DNA of 64,000 nucleotides from Rosa chinensis (lineage: Eukaryota; Streptophyta; Magnoliopsida; Rosales; Rosaceae): assembly GCF_002994745.2 (NCBI RefSeq), contig NC_037092.1, forward strand, positions 22,345,001-22,409,000, in the 5' to 3' direction. A program made the position numbers and the translations under genes. Positions 31,803-45,865 of this stretch are shown here, in pieces. Numbering within the stretch: position 1 is the stretch's first letter; each line of letters starts with the position of its first letter. Below the pieces are notes generated by a model that saw only the letters and a program-made list of their open reading frames with translations, ran no database searches and was not told the origin of the DNA.

Positions 31803-34177
31803 TTATTTTTTTAGAATAACATTTCATCTACTCCTTGAGGACCGTCCTCAATCTTCTAGAGTCGAAGATCTGAACTGTGCTGGGTTAGAAACAGCTTCGA
31901 ATCTTCTAATCCTTGACGCCGTCTCCAAACGCCAAATTCCTGAGCCTCGATCATCTCGGGAACGGCTTCAAAAGTTCTTTGCCAAATTTTGAAGCATAGA
32001 AAGTTTGGCCTTTTTGGGTTTTTAATTTTTTTTTAATGAACGGGAAAAGAAGATCTGGGTGTTTCAGAATATGTTAAAGACGAATAAAAAAGAAGAGGGT
32101 CGAGGAAGAACAGAAAGGGGTGTATTTGGCAATTCCCTTTTCTTAATCTCTGTCCATTGCCATTTTGGTTTTGAGATGAGGTAGGTTTTAAATCATGTCT
32201 GATGGGTATTACACAGTTCGAAGAAGACAAATGATGTATGCGACGACGTTCGTGGAGAGGTACTTTTCCTTTTTTGGTTTTTATAACCGATATGCGACGA
32301 CGGTTATGGTGTGTTTGTGATTGATGATATTGTGTTTTGTGTTGTGTGTGAACGTATAAATTGCAATAATAGGGTTTCTTTTGCGGTGTCCCTGTAATAC
32401 CATTTTGAAGTTTTAATCAATGGGTTCAGCGTCGAAGAAGATGAGTTTTGAAATTGAAGAAGAGAAAGGTCAAGACTTAGGGAAGATCGATTTAGAGATT
32501 GAGGAAATCGAGAAGGAGATAACTCGATGATGAAGAGAAATGTAACAAAAGTAAGAAGCTAAAAATTTTGATTGTAGTACAATGGGGGCTAGTTATGGCG
32601 TTAGGAGCACAGCACATAGGATTTGAAGTACTACAAGTGTTTGAGAAGGATGTGAGTGTCGTGAAGGGGAGGACGGTGACATGGCCTAATTCAATTTGTT
32701 AGTAATGCTTTGGCAGTGCTTGAAGCCGTTGATGAGATTGTGTGAAGCAGGTTGTGTTACTGGAAATAAGATCAATGGCTTTGCAGACTGCTCTCATGTA
32801 AATATAGAGAGAGCTATGAGTTTTGCAGAAGAGGAATAAGTTGAATCATGGAGAATTTGGTATATACCAACTTGCATTTCAATTGGTAATTTTTGTTTTG
32901 AAATTTAGTATCGGGGAGCCATAACTCTTGTTATGGAGTAAGATTTCTTTTCGTTTCTGTTGATGGGTTTAGACTTTGGTTTCTTTGCTGGGCAGTGATG
33001 GAGAAGGTCTCTTGTTGGCTAACAAGAATATGATGTATTCATTTTCATTCTTTAATGAATTTAAGTAATGGTTATAAGTATGAAATATTAAAAAAAAACA
33101 AATGTAGGAAAATGTTCACAAGGGTACTATCAGAATTTAGCCATTTGTCTCTTGCCACGTCATTACTTAACGAAAGATTTGGATGGAGCTTCAAGAATTG
33201 GACAAGGATGATTAAAATTGAGAGTGCAACGGAAATCTTGATGAAATTAGAAGAAGAGGGACTAACATGAAGATTGACATAAAGTTAAAGTAAGTAAACT
33301 GAAATTACTCAACAACAATGACACCGATAAACAGTCAAACGCAAGATGTTAATAATAGTGTGGTATACACCATACATGCTAGCACTAGATAGAGAGTACA
33401 CATTTCACCTTTTGAGAGTGAAATTTACCGTGGCATATGAATTTGTTGATGTTGATTTTACTACAATGGCTATATTTTAAGTTAAGGTTAAAAATCTTTT
33501 CAGCTGAGTTGCAATTTCCATTATTTTCATTGCAATTTCCATTGTTAGTTGTATTTATTTCGAATTTGGAAGATATAATAAATTTTATTTCAAACAAATT
33601 AAGAAATTAAAAACTAAAAAGACCTTGTTTTGGAAACCAATAAAGTACAAAAATCCATACTCTGATCCTTTTTTTTTTTCCTTCTAAAAACTGACTTTGC
33701 TGCTTTTAGATGAGATAATTATAAATACTTGAGAAATTTTGAAATCAACTCCGTCAATTAGAATTTTCATTATTTGGTTGTATATATTTAGAATTTGGAA
33801 TATATAATACATTAAGAAAACTTAAAACAAATTAAAATATTAGAAACAAAAAAGACCTTGTTTTGGAAACTAATAAAGTAATAAAAAGAAACTTTTGTAA
33901 GAAATTTGAAATGACACCTATTCTGATGGAAATTGAGGTGCATACATGACATCTTGTAATGACAACTTGTAAGGAATTTGGACAATCAATATTTCTTCAT
34001 TTCTTATTTCCACAAATAAATTCATAATTTTCAAGTTTAAAATGCTAACGAGGTAATTTTTTTAATTATGAATTCTTCATTTTCATTTAATGTCTTATTT
34101 TTTTTCTTTCTAATATTTTTTTCGCAATAATTATAGACTTACCAAATTGGACGAAAATTCCATAATGTCTTGCTTTT

Positions 34178-34180
<3 letters not shown>
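31803..34180. other. Decayed gene-like and AT-rich DNA
   Basis: Around 32420-32530 a short frame begins MGSASKKMSFEI and continues with a charged, coiled-coil-like EIEEIEKEI before a stop. It resembles the start of a plant coiled-coil protein but has no supporting downstream exons. A second short frame lies at 33055-33270. I see no intact gene. Confidence 0.3.
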
Positions 34181-34208
<28 letters not shown>

Positions 34209-34212
<4 letters not shown>

Positions 34213-34604
34213 TCCTATCCAGAGCGAGACATCGCTTTGAAATTTCAGAGCGAGGTTAGGGTTTAGGGTAACTTTTTGGTCGCATATCCACATCTCAACC
34301 GTTCAGTTTCTAGGTACTAATGTATAGATCATCTCTCCAAAATTTCAGCCAAATTGATGGTCGTTAAGGCATTGATAACTGCCTTAAAGCTAGTACGGTT
34401 CAGGTTGGACAGATTCAGTTCGTCTATTGGTTTAAGCGAGTTAGATACCTTAAAGACCATCAATTTCGTTGAAATTTTGCAGAGATGATCTATACATTAG
34501 TACCTAAAAACTGAACGGTTGAGATGTGGATATGCGACCAAAAAGTGACCCTAAACCCTAACCTCGCTCTGAAATTTCAAAGCGATGCCTCGCTCTGGAT
34601 AGGA

Positions 34605-34608
<4 letters not shown>
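34209..34608. mobile_element. 400-bp foldback MITE in a TA repeat
   Basis: The first about 170 bp and the last about 170 bp are nearly perfect reverse complements, starting CAGATCCTATCCAGAGCGAG. Both flanks are (TA)n, which hides any target duplication. The inner arms carry ACCGTTCAG and ATAGATCATCTCT, shared with the MITE at 54794-55200. The telomere-like TTAGGGTTTAGGG within the arms is part of the element. Confidence 0.85.
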
Positions 34609-34649
<41 letters not shown>

Positions 34650-34651
<2 letters not shown>

Positions 34652-35950
34652 AATTATTGTCCCACTCGATTATTGATGATATCATGCAACACATTTTAGA
34701 GATATCTATACTATTATTAAGAGAATAGGCTTTATTAGCTAAAACTAAAATTTTTGACAGATTTAACCTTGAAAGATTAAAAACTTTGAGAATAAATTAA
34801 ATCACAAGGATAAATAAGACAATTATAAAATAAATTTTTATTAAGAAAATTAAAAAGAAATGATTCCACAACCCCCACCTTTCTGTCACAATATTTTCTC
34901 TATGCAATAACTACCACTGAATTTATTTTTTCTGCAATAACTACCCACTTTTCTATTTTTGTTAACAACGAAAATTTTTCATACACATGCAGAGCATGTG
35001 ATTGCAGACTAATATTAATTCTACAAAAGATTAATCTATATCTAAAATCATTTAATCAGTTTTTACTATATAGTAAAATAATTTACTTCAAAATTTGAAA
35101 GTAAGACACAATACAAGCGCTCAAAAGTAACTTTTGTCTACTAAAACTAAATTGAGGATTTAAGGTATCATTTCATAAGAGCCAACTAAAAATAGGTAAC
35201 AAAGGCATATTCCTTTTAGCTTAACCACCAAATTTCAAGCTACAGCGAGATAATTATAAAAATAGAAGAAAACGGTTCGTTTATGCTATACCGATACATC
35301 AGGGGTACTTAGTTCAATTGATACAAATGTAGACTAATTTGATACATATGTTGACTGATTGGACGTAAATGTATAATAGTTTCAAACTAGTATACCAATT
35401 AATGGAGCCAACCTACTTTGGAATCGAACTAATCTAATCGTTACATTAATGTATTAAAAATTGAAAGTCAAGAAGGGAGTGAGGTTAGTTAATGAAAGTT
35501 TATGAAGGGAACTAAAAATAGAAAATTTGTTTTAAAATTTTGACTATAAAGGAAAAACCTTTCAATCATCAACTAAATTTTCATTGATAGACATTGTGAT
35601 AAGATCGAGTCAAATCATCGTCACCATAATCGCTCATGTGATATCGTGAGATGTCAACACGACCATAACGAATTAACTTATTAACACCGAAAAAACAAAA
35701 CAGGAAAAAACAAAGGACCAAAACATAAAGTCCCACTTAAACTCATGACTAGTAGGTGAAAAACTTGAAAAGACTTATTTTACTTCACTCATGTTCTCTC
35801 CATCCTCAGTTTTCTGTCTCCTCCAAGTTCTTCTTCTTTTGTTACCAAAATAAGAAGGAAAAAAAAACCGGAAATATATAGCTTGAAAGTGAACTAAGAG
35901 GATAAATAATAAGTCCCAAATAGTAAACCCAAAAATACCACACCTGAAAC
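34650..35950. other. AT-rich upstream region of EMF2
   Basis: No gene or clear element. Just before the gene, 35965-35990 has CT repeats typical of plant promoters and leaders. Confidence 0.4.
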
Positions 35951-36357
35951 AAACAAACAAAAATCCAAGCTCTCTCTCTCTCTCTTTTCTTCTTTCCCAG
36001 CTGCCAAAGCAGAGCTAAAATTGGCAGCTTTACAGTAGAAGAATCACTGAGGGTGAATCGCAGCAGAGATTCCGATACAGGAGGCTCAAATATCGATGAA
36101 GAAGAAGCCTCTCCGAACCAAAGACGCAGAAGAAGCACAAACCCCAATCCACCCAACTTTCTCATCTTCATCTTCAGCTTCAGCTTCAATTCCACCTCCT
36201 GGCTCCGTCTGTTCTCTTTCGCTTTCTCCTTAGCTTTGATTTTCGATGCGTGCGACAAAAATTTGAGAAATTTGAATCTGAAAAGAAGCGTGGTGAGGTT
36301 TTATGACCTTTTTTTTTCCCCAATATTTGCAGGTACGCTCGAACCGTCGGGAGTAAC

Positions 36358-39300
36358 ATGTGCCGGCAAGAATCGCAATCGCACGTGCGAATGTCGTCGG
36401 AGGAAGAAATCGCCGCCGAGGAGAGCCTCTCTATCTATTGCAAGCCTGTTGAGTTCTATAACATCCTCCAACGCCGTGCTATAAGAAATGTAATCATCAT
36501 TTGCTTTTCGTTCTCTTCATATACGCCATGGAATTCAAAATGTTGCCCTTTGTTACTCAATCTCTGGTTTGCAATTTGTAGCCGGCTTTTCTTCAAAGAT
36601 GTTTGAGCTACAAAAGAGAGGCCAAGCACAAAAAGAGGTACTAATAGTGATACGGGTTTCGAAATTTCGGTCGTTTTGAGTTAAATTTTGTGTGTTTGTT
36701 TTAGATATAGTAAGCATGTATGTGTGGATAGTTTAGTTTATACTGACTTGGGTGGTTTCGGATGAACTTCAGAATACAGATGACAGTTTCAGTTTCAAGG
36801 AATGAGCGAGAAGGTGTACAAACTCAGAAGCTCTTTCCTTTGTATGTGTTTTTGGCGAGGCTAGTTCCTGATGTTGTGGCTCCAGAGGTATGCATAATGT
36901 GTCTTTCTAAATCTCATCATACTAATGTTTTAAAGTTGTGTGGCAGCTGTTTTTGGATGTTTCTTTTGCGGTTTCCATCTATATATATATATATATCTGA
37001 CGAAAATTGTCTTTGATGAAAAACCTAGTATAATGCTACATATCGATTCAGTCGAGCTTGCATGTTAAGCAATTCAACTGGGGTTGATGGGAGTGGTCAA
37101 CATCAAGCAAATTTTATTCTGCCTGACATCAACAAGCTCGCATTGGAGGCTAAATCGGGCTCACTTGCCATTTTGCTTGTTAGCTTTGGTATGGATTCTT
37201 ATGTGAAAATTGATTGATATTGAAGTAGTTTTATGTGTATGTCATTTCAATAATCAGGGTCGTTATACTATTTCCTTGCAGTGGGTGCACAAAATCCACT
37301 GCGTGGAATCAATTTGTCCAAGGGTCCAATGGATATGGCATCCTCTCCTGGTAAGACAAACTTCACTTTCTCTTGACATGTTTGCTCACAAGTTTTGGCT
37401 ATATTATGAGTCAAAAGTGTGTCAGCTCGGACAGTCTCTTGCAATTTGGTTTTCTTTAGAAAGATTCACATAACTTTATACTATATATCCCTCAGGTGCA
37501 TGTTTGTCATCAAAAGTGGGTCTTTTATTTTTGGTTTTCTAAAAGAAAGAGAACTGTTTTGATTAAGTCGGCAACAAAGAAGTTGGTATTGCTCGGAAAA
37601 TCCATAACAGAAGAAGACGGGGAATTAAATGTATAGCAAGAAGAATATACTGACCCCCTGTGAAGCTCAATATTTAAAACCAAAATCACAAAGTAAGAAA
37701 CACCTGGGAGAACAAGTTAGTAGAAACATGAGAATTTATAACATCTTAGTTCTTAACATATTTGACCCAAAACTTAAAGTGAGATAATATAAAGAGTATA
37801 ACATAAAATATCATGCCCTTTTATTAATCTCTAATTGTAAAAGGTGAAACATAATTTTTTACCTGTAGTCATTAATGGTTTTTCCCAAGTTTATTTTACC
37901 AGCACTTTTGTCTTTGCTTAAGAGAGTATTTTTTCCAAATTAATTTTTCTTAACGTGACAGCAAATGTAGGAGGGTATTGCCTATGGAGCAAGATACCAC
38001 TGGAATTACTTTATATATCGTGGGAGAGTTCTCCTAATTTTGGTTTGGGACAGAGAGCTGAGTTGATGTCGACTATTGACATGCAATCTTGCTTTTTGAA
38101 GGTAGGCGTCATTCGATGACGACTGAATGTTGATATCTTCTTTCTTGACATATTTAATGGTTGCAAGTATACTTAAGGCTTTAAGCATTATAGTTCTCAA
38201 ACAAATTTCATATTCTCTATTATATTCTCTTGTTCCTGATTGGACCAAAAGTAACAGTTTAGATCTTCTTTCTTTAACTATGACTTTGAAGCAGCTGATT
38301 ACATCTTTTTTTTTCCTGTTGCAGTTAAGTTGTTCAAATGAGGACAAGTGCCTTATGATTGCAATTCCCTATAATCCAGAAACTGCTGTATGCTCTACTC
38401 TCAGTTTTATCGTTCCATTCAATGTATTTAAACCTTTCTCTCTCTTGGTATTTCACTGCTAGGCAGCTGTTTCTGATGGGTATCTGTTATTTTTGGTGCT
38501 TTGGGCTTTCAAAGATCATATCCCAGCAAGTGCAGGTCAATATTTCTGCAGAGGAGCTTGGTGCCAGGGAAAAATCTCCTTATAATACATACATACGTAA
38601 TGACATTCCTTCTTCATCGTTAGCTCATATCATTCGGTAATCAACGTCTCTGACTAAGTAAAAGTGTCTGTAAAGTCATCGTCTATATTAATCATTTATT
38701 TATATCTTTTGCTTGTATGAAATTACTTTCCCTTATCTGTATCATCCTGGAAAAGCCACTTAAAAGATATTTGCTGCTTGTTTGTCCAGGTTAAGGGCAG
38801 GAAATGTGATTTTTAATTATAGATACTACAACAATACGTTGCAAAGGACAGAAGGTATTAATGACTTATTAATAATCCTTAGTGACCCAATTATAATAGC
38901 TTTGTTCTAAGGCAATTTGACATCTTAAAGTTGCAATGAAAGTATTAATTTTTTAGCCTACTTTCATTTAATTGTCAATCATATTAACAAACTTTCTAGC
39001 ATAACAATTTCTGGCTTCTTTTTCTTTGTCACATTTTGTTATTGAGGCCTTTTCCTCTGAAATTTATCCTTTGTTTGTATCCTGAAATGCATCATATCCT
39101 TGCCTACTAATAATCCTTATTTTATCTCACAGTGACTGAAGATTTTTCCTGTCCGTTTTGTTTGGTTAAATGTGCAAGCTTTAAGGTCTGAACTCTCTCA
39201 CATTTTTTATTTATTTTCTTTTCTATTGTAGTTTATTATCATGTACTATGTTCTGATCCTAACAGCTTAAACTACTAGGAAAACTAGCAAATTAATTTAT

Positions 39301-42300
39301 TCCCAAAGCTAGAAGTATGTGTTCAAACCGTGACCGCACCCCCTGGTTCACACTTAAAAATATGTGGACACTTGTGAGTAAGTGAGTTGAAGTCTTGGCC
39401 CACTCATGATGGGGAGAGGGAGAAAGAGAGGGGTGGTTATTGAAATGAATAGAATCTCTAAGTCCTAATACCTTAGGAATTAGCAATCTGTAAAGCCAAT
39501 CTTGTTGTCTTATGCTAAGACTTTGTTCAATCTTTTTTCTACAGGGTCTGAAATATCATCTGCTCTCATCACATGATCTCTTCAACTTTGAATTTTGGGT
39601 GGGTTATCTTTAATCCTAGTGTGATATACTGATATTGATATGCTAGACCATCGCTACCAAACTGATGGATATTCTTGTAGGTAACTGAAGAGTGTCAAGC
39701 TGTAAACGTGTCTGTGAAAACTGACAATTGGACATCTGAGGTATTTACTCACGATTTCACACGTGTGCATGATAGAGCAGAAGTGACATTTTCCATGATC
39801 AAGTTCCATATTAACAACATCTCATATCCCCTTAATATACATTATCTATATATTTTTCACTATCAAGTAGAATTCCAGGGATGGAAGCTGTCCTAATGCA
39901 CTACTTTCTACTGCATGAAATTTGGAATTAGATGGGGGGATCATCATGATATGACTTAATTTTTCTGTTATTTTCTGGAAATATATGTGGAAATGGTAAA
40001 GTGAATGTTGACTCATGGCTGTTGAAGATGAGTAGATGGCAGATGAAACTACTGCTATTTCTATCATTTATCAGTTGCTGACTTCACCAAGAAAAAAGAA
40101 ACAATTGCTGTCTGATAAAAGATTGTCAATTTTGAAAATTTGTTATCAAAATACACCAGTCTATATATCTAGCTGAATGGTACAAACAAAATACACCAGT
40201 CTAGATATCTAGATCTAATAATTTAAATTTTAAATGTTCTGTTCAGATTGTTGCTGATGGTGTTGATCCGAAGCTACAAGTATTCTTCTTTTGGTAAGTT
40301 TCTGTTCTTTCTTGGGCTGGAGTTTGACCCAATCAGTTTCAGTAACCTTTTGTCTTTGTATTGAGATTTATGAATGCCTTTAACTGAATAAGGAAAGTCA
40401 TACCATGTCCAGCTCAAAGCCACTTAGACGAAGAAGACCCAAGAGCCTAAATCAAAATTCAAAGCATGTACATCCACACGTCTTACACTCGAGCTTACCT
40501 TCAGGACTCTGTGTGCTTTTGGACAAGGCCGATGGTACGATTTCTTATTTCTTGATTGGTAAACAGTTGAATTGGTTCTGTTTGGTATGAAAAACAAAAT
40601 TTTATTGAGAATAAAAGAAATAGAGGAATACAAGGACAAGAGAAATACTATACAACAGTATTCCAATCAGCATATATCACATGAAGAGATCAAGCCCAGA
40701 ACTCTCAGGACACCTTAGCTCTGATCACTTATTTAGAAAACTGAAGCTTCACTTCACTTCTATTTTTTTTGGTCCCCCACACCTCTTAATATATGCATAC
40801 ATATACTGGGGGTTTTGTGTTTGTCTATATTGAAAGAAGAGGGTAAGAGAGACAAAATAGGATAGAAGGAATAGGGCTTTTGAACTCTACCAAACAATTG
40901 TCTTTTAGCTTAAAATTATTTTCTCTTAAATCACATGGATATATCTTAGTACTAAAGAAAACTTAGCATGAATAAATTACTTGAGTAATTTCTTGAAGGA
41001 TAAGTGTTTGGAGCATGAACTATGGAAATCAACCAATCCTCTGTCATGTTTATCTAGTTGATTGGATTTTAGTTAGGAACTCAATGTTCCTGACATAATG
41101 AATTGCAAATGTCCTGCAACATGAAATTTCCAGACTGCAGACTGCAGATGAGATATGATTGATCTCCTGGAGCCTCCTGGAGACCTATGTAATAACCTCC
41201 TTCAGGTGCCTACAAAGCATCCTCCAAATACTGCTTTTACGAAAAATTCACTTAAATTAGGCCTGAACAATTGAGAAATGTTTCTGTTATAAGGACTTGC
41301 TTTGGAGTGAAATGATGAATAGCTATTCTTTTTCCATGAGTTTGGATGCAGATTGAAAAGGTAGGGCCAGCCAGTTGTTTCAATACTTTATAGTATAGCA
41401 ATAACCCTGCCAGATGTCTTCAATACATTCAATTATTGCATTGCAAATTTTGAATTATCCTGATTTTGAAATTAAATTTTGTAATATGTTATTCGCTTAA
41501 GCAGACTGAATTAATATCTCCATTTGTGCTCCTTTTCTGGGATACTGCCATCTTACACTGAATGCTTTTGCTCAGATGCTCATTCTAGTAAGGGTGATAA
41601 GGCCAGGATATCAGGTGAAATGATTTGCTGTAATTTAGTATGATTGGTTGATGCTACAGTCTCTGCAATTTGTTTCACCTTATTTTTTTTTTTCTTTTAT
41701 CTTGCAGGGGTTTCAAGTTCGATACCACAGTCATATGCTGATCCAGGTTGTGTTCAATCAATATCTGGAAACAATTTTGCACCTTCTCAAATGCTACTGT
41801 TTGCAAAGACAAGAAAATTGTCAGTTGAACGCTCAGACCCTAGAAAGTATGTTGCACTCTCCCTTTCTACTTATTGATCATGAAGAAATGCAGTATTAAT
41901 TTTGTTGATATAGTTCATCAAGGTTAACTGTACGCAGTTTTACTTGGTCTATGTGCTTATTAAGTTCCATTGTTTGTTGCTTGGACACATGGCTACTCAT
42001 TCATTCTTAATTCACCACCATATAAACTTGCGTAAATCAACCAAAATCAGGTTGGTCTGTTCACCAACCTGATGAACCTGAACCAGCCGAAGAAACTGAA
42101 GCCAAACTACCTGAAACTGGTGATTTCAACTTGTTATCTGGCTTGGCTCCTTGTTTCTGAAACCAAAAGGATCGGTTCAGGGATTGGGTTGTGTACTAAG
42201 AAACTCTGTAAACCAACTTGATCTGATGTGTTTGTGCGTAAATCTAAAATTTTTAAGGCTATGCATGCATGAGGATTTGAACCTTAGACATTGAGGTTAT

Positions 42301-44003
42301 AAAAGACGGATGTTAACCATTGCTCTAAGCCGCTTTGATGTTGTGTTGTATTAATTCACTCTTTGAGAACATCAGTATCACTGTCAAAACCAAATCTTAC
42401 ATTGACAAGGACTAAAGATGTATCTTTTCCTTGCACTTATAGGAAGTGTCAGTGGGCACTCCTTATAAGTGTAGTGCTTGTTTGGGCTTTCTTTCTTATT
42501 TATATAGTTCAAGAAAATTTATGTTTATAAGAAAATTTGAAATGGCTCAAGAAGGCTTGTCAATTGGCATGATCTCACCTTTACCAAAAAAAAAAAAAAC
42601 TGGTTGGTCTCGGACCTTTGGCCTTTTGAGTGGTTGAAGTTTCAGTGGAGAAATACGTCAAACGGAACGTAGCATTTAGAAAATTATATCAATAAGACAA
42701 AAAATCAGTCAGCTGAAGTAGTTGAAAAATGCTATGTACAGAGTCCATTTTTCCCATTTGCTATTTTTTATGTGTTTGTTAGTATCTGATGATGTTATAT
42801 ATTATCTTTTATCAAATACCATGATATCGTCTATATATCTTTTAAAGTGTTATATACTTCCTGTTTATATCCTCATATGTTAATATGGTTTTTATCAAGA
42901 AGTTTTCTCTACATTTTCAGCTGTGCCCTCCTGCGGAAGCGACAATTCTTTCACTCACATAGAGCCCAGGTTTACTTCAATTGATGGCTGATGAATGACT
43001 CTGTTTTATCTCCTGACAGCTATTAAGTTCTTTGTTATCCCACGTGAATACTTCAATTATCGTTAATTGGGCAATTTACGCCTGAATGGGCCAGTTATTG
43101 TTCCATGGTGTGTGAACAAGATGATCAGTCCGTTCTGATTTTTGGGTGGGTCTGATGAAATACTGACCAAAAAAGAACTAACTGTATGCTTGCACTTGCA
43201 TATCATACTTGAAATGTCAACCAGAAAGAAACTGTTGTAACCTAACTATACACTTGGATTGTTATATCATAACAGTGGCAGACTAGGTCATTCTCTCTAT
43301 AGGGGAACAAAATTAATGTGATTATCAAATAAGATTATCATAGGTGTGCAATTTTTCCTGTTTATGTCCGATTTGGGTGTGTGTTTGATACTGGTAAGTG
43401 GGTGAACTATAAAGCCTTAAAATGCAATGGAAGAGAAGGGTAAGGCTATGGTATGTTAATGTTTCTCATACATCAACTTTTGTTACTATTTTAAGGACTC
43501 ATTTTATCACTTTAAGGACTCATTTTATCACTTGAGGACTCACGTGGTACCTAAAAAAATTTACCATTTTAAGGACTCATTTTACAATTTTGAGTACTAA
43601 TATTACTATTTTGAGGACTCATTTTACCACTTTAAGGCAATTGTATGCATGTCATATGTTAACACATTGTAGAATTTCTCTGGTAGAGAAAACCGGATAG
43701 CTTTTCAATAGTTACATCTTCTACTTATTAGGTTTGGTATATTACTAATTTTAAAATTGAAGTTCTGTGATTTTCAGTCTTATAGCAATCTGGTTTTCCT
43801 TTTGGCTCATATTTGGATGTCAATTCTGTTCAGCACTGTGGTTCAAATTTTGAATTTTATGTTTAGTTTATTTTTATTTTTTTTGTTTGAAGCCAATGAC
43901 GTTGGAACAAGTTTTGTCCGATCAAGATAGTGAGGATGAGGTTGATGATGATGTTGCTGATTTTGAAGATCGCAGGGTATACTTATTTTCATCCCCTCTC
44001 CCT

Positions 44004-44046
<43 letters not shown>

Positions 44047-45361
44047 ATACAGTAGAATATGTTCTTTGAAAAAACTTAATTTTAACTTTAATCCAACTGT
44101 CTCTCTCTCTGTTGAGTTTTGTCCAATCAGTGATTTGCCACCATTTGTTGATTTCTTTCATTTTAAATTGGGCAATATGTTAGCAGGACGTCACTTTCAT
44201 TGCTGTTTTTGTTTTATCTAAGTTTTGTCCAATCCAACCTTTTTTAAATCAGTTGTTGCTCTCATGAAATCTATGCTTAAATTAGCAGCATCTTGTGTTT
44301 TATTGGCAACTTGAGATTTTGTACTGAAAGCAAATGCATAACTACTATTATACTCTTTATTGTAGATGCTTGATGATTTCGTTGATGTAACCAAAGATGA
44401 GAAGCAAATGATGCATATGTGGAACTCCTTCGTGAGAAAGCAACAGTAATTTTCTCTTCACTTTGCTTTTTGGTTTTTGGCTTCATGAGGGTATTTATTT
44501 CTCTTGTGTGGCGCCTTGTAGTACAAGTTTATAAACCATCAATTCCTACACACACAGTTTTACTGTTGCACTGAGGCACGTGCAGTCTAAATTTCAAGTG
44601 ATGAACTCCTGGAGTTTTTATTATTGAAATAGTATGTGTCAAGATTATGCTTTAGAAAAAAGGCCTAGCTGTTTGTTTTCACAGAAATTTGTTTATCAGC
44701 CATGTCTATAAGAATAGTAAGTTATCAAAATTTTGATACATATCGAGTATTAATCTAGTATTTCTATTTGATATACACACGCCATGACCCTTCCCTGGAT
44801 GTAGCAGTCTATATTGTATGATAATTGGTTAAAGAAAACCTCAAGGCTGATAAGCTGATTAGGTCAGGTCAGTTACAACAATCTTTTCAAAGTTAGCTGT
44901 GTCTACTGGTATAACCTTCAAAATCATATCTCGCCAACTTGACTGATGTAATACTAAGTTTTAACGTGGCTTGAGTCTAAACATTCCTTCCTGTGCCTTG
45001 GTTATAATTTAATTATCTGAGATAGAAAACACTGATGCTGTTGGATGTCATGGTACTTTTTGGCAGATCTCTTTTGCATTAGATAACTTTTTGGCAGATG
45101 TCTGAAACAATATTGATTTTATATCAATTCCTCTTCTGAAACATTTTGTCTTAATAATGGCAGGGTGTTGGCTGATGGCCACATTCCTTGGGCGTGTGAG
45201 GCATTTTCAAGATTGCATGCACATGAGCTTGTGCAATCCCCGGCCTTGATATGGTAATTGTCGTACTTGTCGATTCCCAATTGTAGTTGTGCACATCTAA
45301 ATTCAATCCTCAAAGTTCACTTCTTTCTCTGCGGTGAACTTTGCCTATGCATTCTGGTAGT

Positions 45362-45400
<39 letters not shown>

Positions 45401-45865
45401 CGTGCGTGCCATAAATGAATCTAGCGTCTGATTTGGTGAATATTCTCATATAACTTTTCACGAAGTTTTTTAGTGACATGATCGTGCGATGCTCCAGGCT
45501 TAAGAGTGTATACCCATCTAAATAACACTTAAAAATTGGTTTACCAGTTGTCATGATATGCATGTTTATAAACAACACCTTATTCAGTACGAAAGATGAG
45601 TGGTGTCTGCACATTTAGTATAAGTTTTCCTAAAGCAAGCTACACATTTACTGACACATGTTGTGTATTCTGAGGAAAAATGTTAATATCATGTTTTGCT
45701 TTTAATGAGAATTTGTGAAGTCTCAAATATAAATGATTTGTCAGGTGTTGGAGATTATTTATGATCAAGTTGTGGAATCATGGTCTCCTGGATGCACGCA
45801 GTATGAACAACTGTAACATTATTCTTGAACAATATCCGAGCAAGGTTTTGGATCCGAAGAGTTGA
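36358..45865 (+). CDS. EMF2: EMBRYONIC FLOWER 2-like Polycomb protein, 21 exons, frameshift in exon 19
   Basis: EMF2 is the Su(z)12-type subunit of plant PRC2, which places H3K27me3 and represses flowering genes. A 5'-leader intron ends near 36333. Coding exons: 36358-36489, 36582-36637, 36773-36887, 37029-37188, 37282-37350, 37971-38101, 38325-38387, 38527-38636, 38790-38854, 39133-39185, 39545-39598, 39681-39740, 40247-40293, 40413-40534, 41576-41614, 41708-41846, 42921-42969, 43893-43976, 44366-44447, 45164-45253, 45745-45865. The N-terminal EEEIAAEESL block, C2H2 finger (CPFCLVKC then H) and acidic VEFS lead (SDQDSEDEVDDDVADFEDRR) are present. In exon 19 the code after TKDE should read AAG but has an extra AG (GAGAGA at 44399-44404). 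This gives a stop at 44411-44413 and about 531 residues where about 612 are expected. The VEFS box, which binds the catalytic subunit, is then cut. The exons after the stop are otherwise clean, so a recent mutation or a sequence error is likely. Confidence 0.92.
42240..42350 (-). mobile_element. Possible SINE fragment in EMF2 intron
   Basis: Reverse of a box B-like motif (GGATTTGAACC at 42273) followed by AACCATTGCTCTAAGCC. The layout resembles the promoter of a minus-strand tRNA-derived SINE. Ends not defined. Confidence 0.35.
43484..43640 (+). repeat. Minisatellite in EMF2 intron 17
   Basis: About six imperfect repeats of a roughly 20-bp unit, TTTAAGGACTCATTTTAYCA, in the intron between exons 17 and 18. 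Confidence 0.75.
44002..44043 (+). repeat. CT microsatellite after EMF2 exon 18
   Basis: A (CT)n tract just downstream of the exon 18 donor; likely length-variable. Confidence 0.8.
45366..45395. repeat. AT microsatellite in last EMF2 intron
   Basis: A (TA)n tract between exons 20 and 21. Confidence 0.8.

Noticed and set aside
36053..36484. 143-residue frame at the EMF2 5' end
   Set aside because: It reads through the leader intron and then follows a different frame from the EMF2 start at 36358; the EMF2 reading is supported by 21 exons.
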